Assembly: GCF_009936375.1 (NCBI RefSeq)
Contig: NZ_AP022332.1
Location: forward strand, 248,001-312,000
Origin: Methylosinus sp. C49
GTDB taxonomy: Bacteria; Pseudomonadota; Alphaproteobacteria; Rhizobiales; Beijerinckiaceae
DNA: 64,000 nucleotides
Direction of reading: 5' to 3'
Of this stretch, positions 61,495-64,000 are shown one piece after another; the first letter of the stretch is position 1, and the number at the start of each line of letters is the position of its first letter. The notes beneath the pieces are model-generated. The model saw only the letters and a program-made list of their open reading frames with translations. It did no database searches and was not told the DNA's origin. The translations under genes and the position numbers were made by a program.

Positions 61495-62184
61495 TTACTT
61501 CTTTTTCTCGGGAGCCTTGGCGGCCGGAGCGGCCTTGGCTGCCGGGGCGGCCTTGCCGCCCTTGCCCTTGACCGGAGCCGCGGCCGCCGCCGCAGCGGCC
61601 GCGATCTCCTCGGCCGTGATCACCGGCGGCGCGATCGACGCCACGGTGAAGTTCTTGTCGGGATTGGTCGGCTTGCAGTTCGCCGGCAGGGTGAAAGCCG
61701 AAATCTGCAGCGAATCGTTGAAGTCGAGGCCGGTGAGATCGGCGGTGATGGCGTCGGGGATATTGTCGGCCGGCACCCACATCTCGATCGCGTGGAAGAC
61801 GATGTTGAGCGAGCCGCCGCGCTTGATGCCGGGCGCCGCTTCATGATTGACGAAATGCACCGGCACGTCGACGCGCAGGCGCGAGCCGGCCTTCAGCCGC
61901 AGGAAGTCGACATGCAGCGGGAAGTCCTTGACGACATCGAGCTGATAGTCGCGCGGAATGACGCGCTCGGGCTTGCCGTCGATGTCGAGCTCGAAGATCG
62001 TCGTGAGGAAATGCCCGGCGTAGATGAGCTTGGTCAGCTCTTTCTTGTCGAGCGACAGCGGCGTCGGCGCCTCGCCGCCGCCATAGATGACTCCTGGTAT
62101 ACGGCCCTCACGGCGAACGCTGCGGGCGGCCCCCTTGCCTGTCCCGCTGCGCACCGTGGCCGCGAGCTTCTTGATCTCGGCCAT
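61495..62184 (-). CDS. rplY: 50S ribosomal protein L25/Ctc
   Basis: A 229-residue CTC-type L25: the N-terminal L25 domain (about 1-95, [30 protein letters not shown]) binds 5S rRNA, and the C-terminal TL5-like domain (about 100-185) contains [56 protein letters not shown]. An Ala/Lys-rich tail follows. It is a normal length for the Ctc form. It heads the rplY-pth pair. Confidence 0.96.
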   Translation of the reverse strand: MAEIKKLAATVRSGTGKGAARSVRREGRIPGVIYGGGEAPTPLSLDKKELTKLIYAGHFLTTIFELDIDGKPERVIPRDYQLDVVKDFPLHVDFLRLKAGSRLRVDVPVHFVNHEAAPGIKRGGSLNIVFHAIEMWVPADNIPDAITADLTGLDFNDSLQISAFTLPANCKPTNPDKNFTVASIAPPVITAEEIAAAAAAAAAPVKGKGGKAAPAAKAAPAAKAPEKKK

Positions 62185-62353
62185 TTCGGTGTCCTTTTTT
62201 CAAAGAGAAAGCGCGCCTTTCGCCTCCAGGGGTGTCGGATGCCGGCGCGCTGCTGCGGCTTATAGGCGAGCGCAAATTCAGAGGCAAGGCTCGGGGCGGG
62301 CGGCGAATGGCCGTCGCGTCGCGCGCCGTCGATGATTTTCGGAGACCAAACCC

Positions 62354-62707
62354 ATGACGAAACGCCGAATTTATACGACGAGCTTTGCGAGCGTCTATCC
62401 TCTCTATGTCGCAAAAGCCGAGAAGAAGGGGCGCACCAAGGAGGAGGTCGATCAGATCATCTCTTGGGTGACAGGCTATGATCGAGCGGGGCTTCAGGAT
62501 CGACTGAACGCGCAGGCCGACTTCGAGACATTTTTTGCGCTCGCTCCAAAGCTCAATCCTTTGCGCGCCTCCGTCAAAGGCGTCGTCTGCGGCGTTCGAG
62601 TGGAGGAAATCGCGGAGCCGATCATGCGGGAAATAAGATATTTGGATAAATTGATCGACGAGCTGGCGCGCGGGAAGGCGCTCGACAAGATTCTTCGCAA
62701 GAGCTGA
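62354..62707 (+). CDS. DUF2200 family protein
   Basis: A 117-residue protein with the DUF2200 pattern: [44 protein letters not shown], then [58 protein letters not shown]. The VY(P)(L/H)Y..KA..KGR.K.EVD..I.W.TGY core is diagnostic. Function unknown. It stands alone, divergent from rplY, and is followed by a 154 bp gap holding the arsR promoter. Confidence 0.88.
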   Translation: MTKRRIYTTSFASVYPLYVAKAEKKGRTKEEVDQIISWVTGYDRAGLQDRLNAQADFETFFALAPKLNPLRASVKGVVCGVRVEEIAEPIMREIRYLDKLIDELARGKALDKILRKS

Positions 62708-62800
62708 GCGGGGGCGATCGATCGAGCGTATGCGCGGCATGCGCGGCGCCCGCCGCCATGGAAATCCCGAACCTTGCCGCCCTTTTCGAGATCGGGGAGC

Positions 62801-62833
62801 TTGACAGCCTTTTTCTGAGTCAGTTATATAACT
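62801..62833 (+). promoter_or_regulatory. Promoter with overlapping palindromic operator ahead of arsR
   Basis: TTGACA (62801-62806) and TATATA (62825-62830) are spaced by 18 bp, a good sigma-70-type promoter. A perfect 12 bp palindrome AGTTATATAACT (62822-62833) covers the -10. A dimeric ArsR protein bound there would block transcription. The AT-rich block stands out from the GC-rich surroundings. Confidence 0.75.
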
Positions 62834-62861
62834 ACTAAGTTAAATATCTAACAGGTAATAG

Positions 62862-63206
62862 ATGCAGGATCCCCTCAGCGCTACCTTCGCCGCTCTCGCG
62901 GACCCGACGCGCCGCGCGATCCTCGCCCGGCTCGCGCAGGGCGAAGCCTCGGTCGGCGAGCTCGCCGCGCCTTTTTCCATCAGCCAGCCGGCAGTCTCGA
63001 AGCATTTGAAGGTGCTCGAGCAGGCTGGCCTCATCACTCGCGGCCGCGCCGCGCAATCGCGTCCCTGCAAGCTGGACGCGGCGCGGCTGCGCGAAGTTTC
63101 CGATTGGCTCGAGACCTATCGGCGTTTTTGGGAGGAGAGCTTCGATCGGCTCGACGCCTATCTCGCGCAATTGCAAAAGGGCGACCCCGATGCTCCGAAG
63201 AATTGA
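62862..63206 (+). CDS. ArsR-family transcriptional regulator
   Basis: A 114-residue winged-helix protein. LSATFAALADPTRRAILARLAQGEASVGELAAPFSISQPAVSKHLKVLEQAGLITRGRAAQSRPCKL is the ArsR domain, with recognition helix QPAVSKHLKVL (about residues 40-55). It lacks an obvious metal-binding CxC set and matches the subgroup encoded with SRPBCC genes. It starts a two-gene operon and likely represses itself through the palindrome at 62822. It overlaps the next gene by 17 bp. Confidence 0.92.
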   Translation: MQDPLSATFAALADPTRRAILARLAQGEASVGELAAPFSISQPAVSKHLKVLEQAGLITRGRAAQSRPCKLDAARLREVSDWLETYRRFWEESFDRLDAYLAQLQKGDPDAPKN

Positions 63207-64000
63207 CGACGCCATCCCGCCGCTCACGATCACGCGGCGCTTCGCCGCGCCGCCGGCGCTGCTCTTCGACGCCTGGCTCGATCCGAAGGCGGTCGGCGGC
63301 TGGCTGTTCCGTACGCCGAATGGCCAATCCGCGCATGTCGAGATCGACGCGCGCATCGGCGGCGGCTTCGCCATCCACGAGCAGCGCGGCGATATCCTCG
63401 CGACGCATTTCGGCGAATATCTCGAGATCGAACGCCCGAGCCGTCTCGTCTTCACTTTCGGCGGGCAGCGCGAAGGGCCGTTCACGCGCGTCGAGATCGA
63501 CATTCGTCCCGACGGCGCCGGAAGCCTCTTGACGCTGACGCAATTTCTCACCCCGGAATGGGCGACGAAATCCCTCGCTTTCCGTTCCGGCTGGACCGGA
63601 ATTCTCGAGGGCCTCGCGCGTGAGACCGGCGAAGCGGATGCGCCGCATCGGCTCATTCTGCTGCGCACATTCGAGGCGCCCCGCGCGCTCGTCTTCAAAT
63701 GCTGGACCGAGCCGCAGCATATGATGCGTTGGCTCTGCCCCGCGATATTCAATGTGCTGTTTGTCGAGAATGATCTGCGAATCGGCGGCAAATGGCGCGC
63801 CGGAATGCGCTCGCCGGAGGGCGAGGAGTTCATCCATCATGGCGAATATCTCGAGATCGACGCGCCTTCGCGTCTCGTGCTGACGCATCAATGGGAGCGC
63901 AATCATCTCGAGCCGAAAGCGCTGACGACGATCGAGGTGGAGCTCACCGAGCAGGGCGGCAAGACCGAGATGATCTTCGTGCAGAGCGGCCTCGCCACCG
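63190..64000 (+). CDS. SRPBCC (AHSA1-like) protein with two tandem domains (partial)
   Basis: The reading is open to the window edge (at least 270 codons). Two AHSA1-type domains: residues about 12-140 (ITRRFAAPPALLFDAWLDPKAVGGWLF ... GGGFAIHEQRGDILATHFGEYLEIERPSRLVFTF) and about 155-270 (LILLRTFEAPRALVFKCWTEPQHMMRWLCP ... GGKWRAGMRSPEGEEFIHHGEYLEID). Each forms a hydrophobic ligand cavity. Coupled with the ArsR gene by a 17 bp overlap. Function unknown; such proteins are often regulated by their ArsR partner. The 3' end is missing. Confidence 0.88.
   Translation, partial: MLRRIDDAIPPLTITRRFAAPPALLFDAWLDPKAVGGWLFRTPNGQSAHVEIDARIGGGFAIHEQRGDILATHFGEYLEIERPSRLVFTFGGQREGPFTRVEIDIRPDGAGSLLTLTQFLTPEWATKSLAFRSGWTGILEGLARETGEADAPHRLILLRTFEAPRALVFKCWTEPQHMMRWLCPAIFNVLFVENDLRIGGKWRAGMRSPEGEEFIHHGEYLEIDAPSRLVLTHQWERNHLEPKALTTIEVELTEQGGKTEMIFVQSGLAT

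Overview
The window is GC-rich chromosomal DNA from an alphaproteobacterium of the order Hyphomicrobiales (Rhizobiales). Four things support this: a circularly permuted two-piece tmRNA whose tag reads ANDNYAPVAVAA, an SspB-alpha adaptor, the purL-bolA-grxD and argH-lptM-lysA gene orders, and an RpoH with the alphaproteobacterial layout. Two ethylmalonyl-CoA pathway genes (mcd, ecm) together with hopanoid genes (hpnBCDE) fit a serine-cycle methylotroph. A Methylocystaceae methanotroph (Methylosinus/Methylocystis type) is my best guess, but no methane or methanol oxidation gene is present to prove it.

Layout. 0-4.1 kb: the end of a 3-hydroxyacyl-CoA dehydrogenase gene, a RelBE-type toxin-antitoxin pair, msrPQ (periplasmic methionine sulfoxide repair), rpoH with a terminator, and a MazEF-type pair. 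4.1-9 kb: a DUF2267 gene, an RluA/RluD pseudouridine synthase, a flavoprotein gene that lacks a normal start codon, and tonB-exbB-exbD. 9.3-15 kb: the recR-ybaB-dnaX replication/repair operon with the SRP RNA gene just upstream, a phasin, and the potassium transporter kup. 15-19.3 kb: the overlapping operon hpnB-hpnC-hpnD-hpnE, which makes squalene for hopanoids. 19.4-27.3 kb: the phosphate regulon phoR-pstSCAB-phoU-phoB, with a triple Pho box in front of pstS and a strong hairpin between pstS and pstC, preceded by a lysylphosphatidylglycerol-synthase-like membrane protein. 27.4-29.8 kb: imuA-imuB mutasome genes without dnaE2, preceded by a LexA-like box.

29.9-35.1 kb is a visibly AT-richer, compact six-gene island. 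It encodes a methyltransferase, an unrecognised glycosyltransferase-like protein, a GDPD-like protein, a HAD phosphatase, a protein of two fused nucleotidyltransferase domains, and a third diverged nucleotidyltransferase. It looks like a laterally acquired pathway for a nucleotide-activated, probably phosphodiester-linked surface-glycan decoration. I did not recognise it as a described system, and it is the most interesting part of the window.

35.1-47.5 kb: a 2[4Fe-4S] ferredoxin, metY, a cytochrome P450, methylsuccinyl-CoA dehydrogenase, a DUF4160/DUF2442 pair, a host-attachment-like protein, a solute-binding protein, a membrane glycosyltransferase with a GspE-N-like front domain, a ribbon-helix-helix protein and ethylmalonyl-CoA mutase. 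47.7-55.2 kb: lysA-lptM-argH diverging from tlpA-nudix, then grxD-bolA-purL. 55.4-64 kb: an FNR/FixK box ahead of a two-barrel outer-membrane protein, an orphan DGQHR-domain (DndB-like) gene, DUF4169-sspB next to ssrA, a helix-hairpin-helix protein, a small cysteine-rich secreted protein, pth-rplY, a DUF2200 gene, and an ArsR-SRPBCC operon that runs off the end.

Several gene-free stretches hold palindromic repeats. One family of about 130-190 bp occurs three times (near 38.4, 44.9 and 49.3 kb, the last inverted), and shorter hairpin elements sit near 9.0, 19.3, 52.2 and 58.6 kb. I saw no transposase, integrase, CRISPR array, tRNA or rRNA gene.
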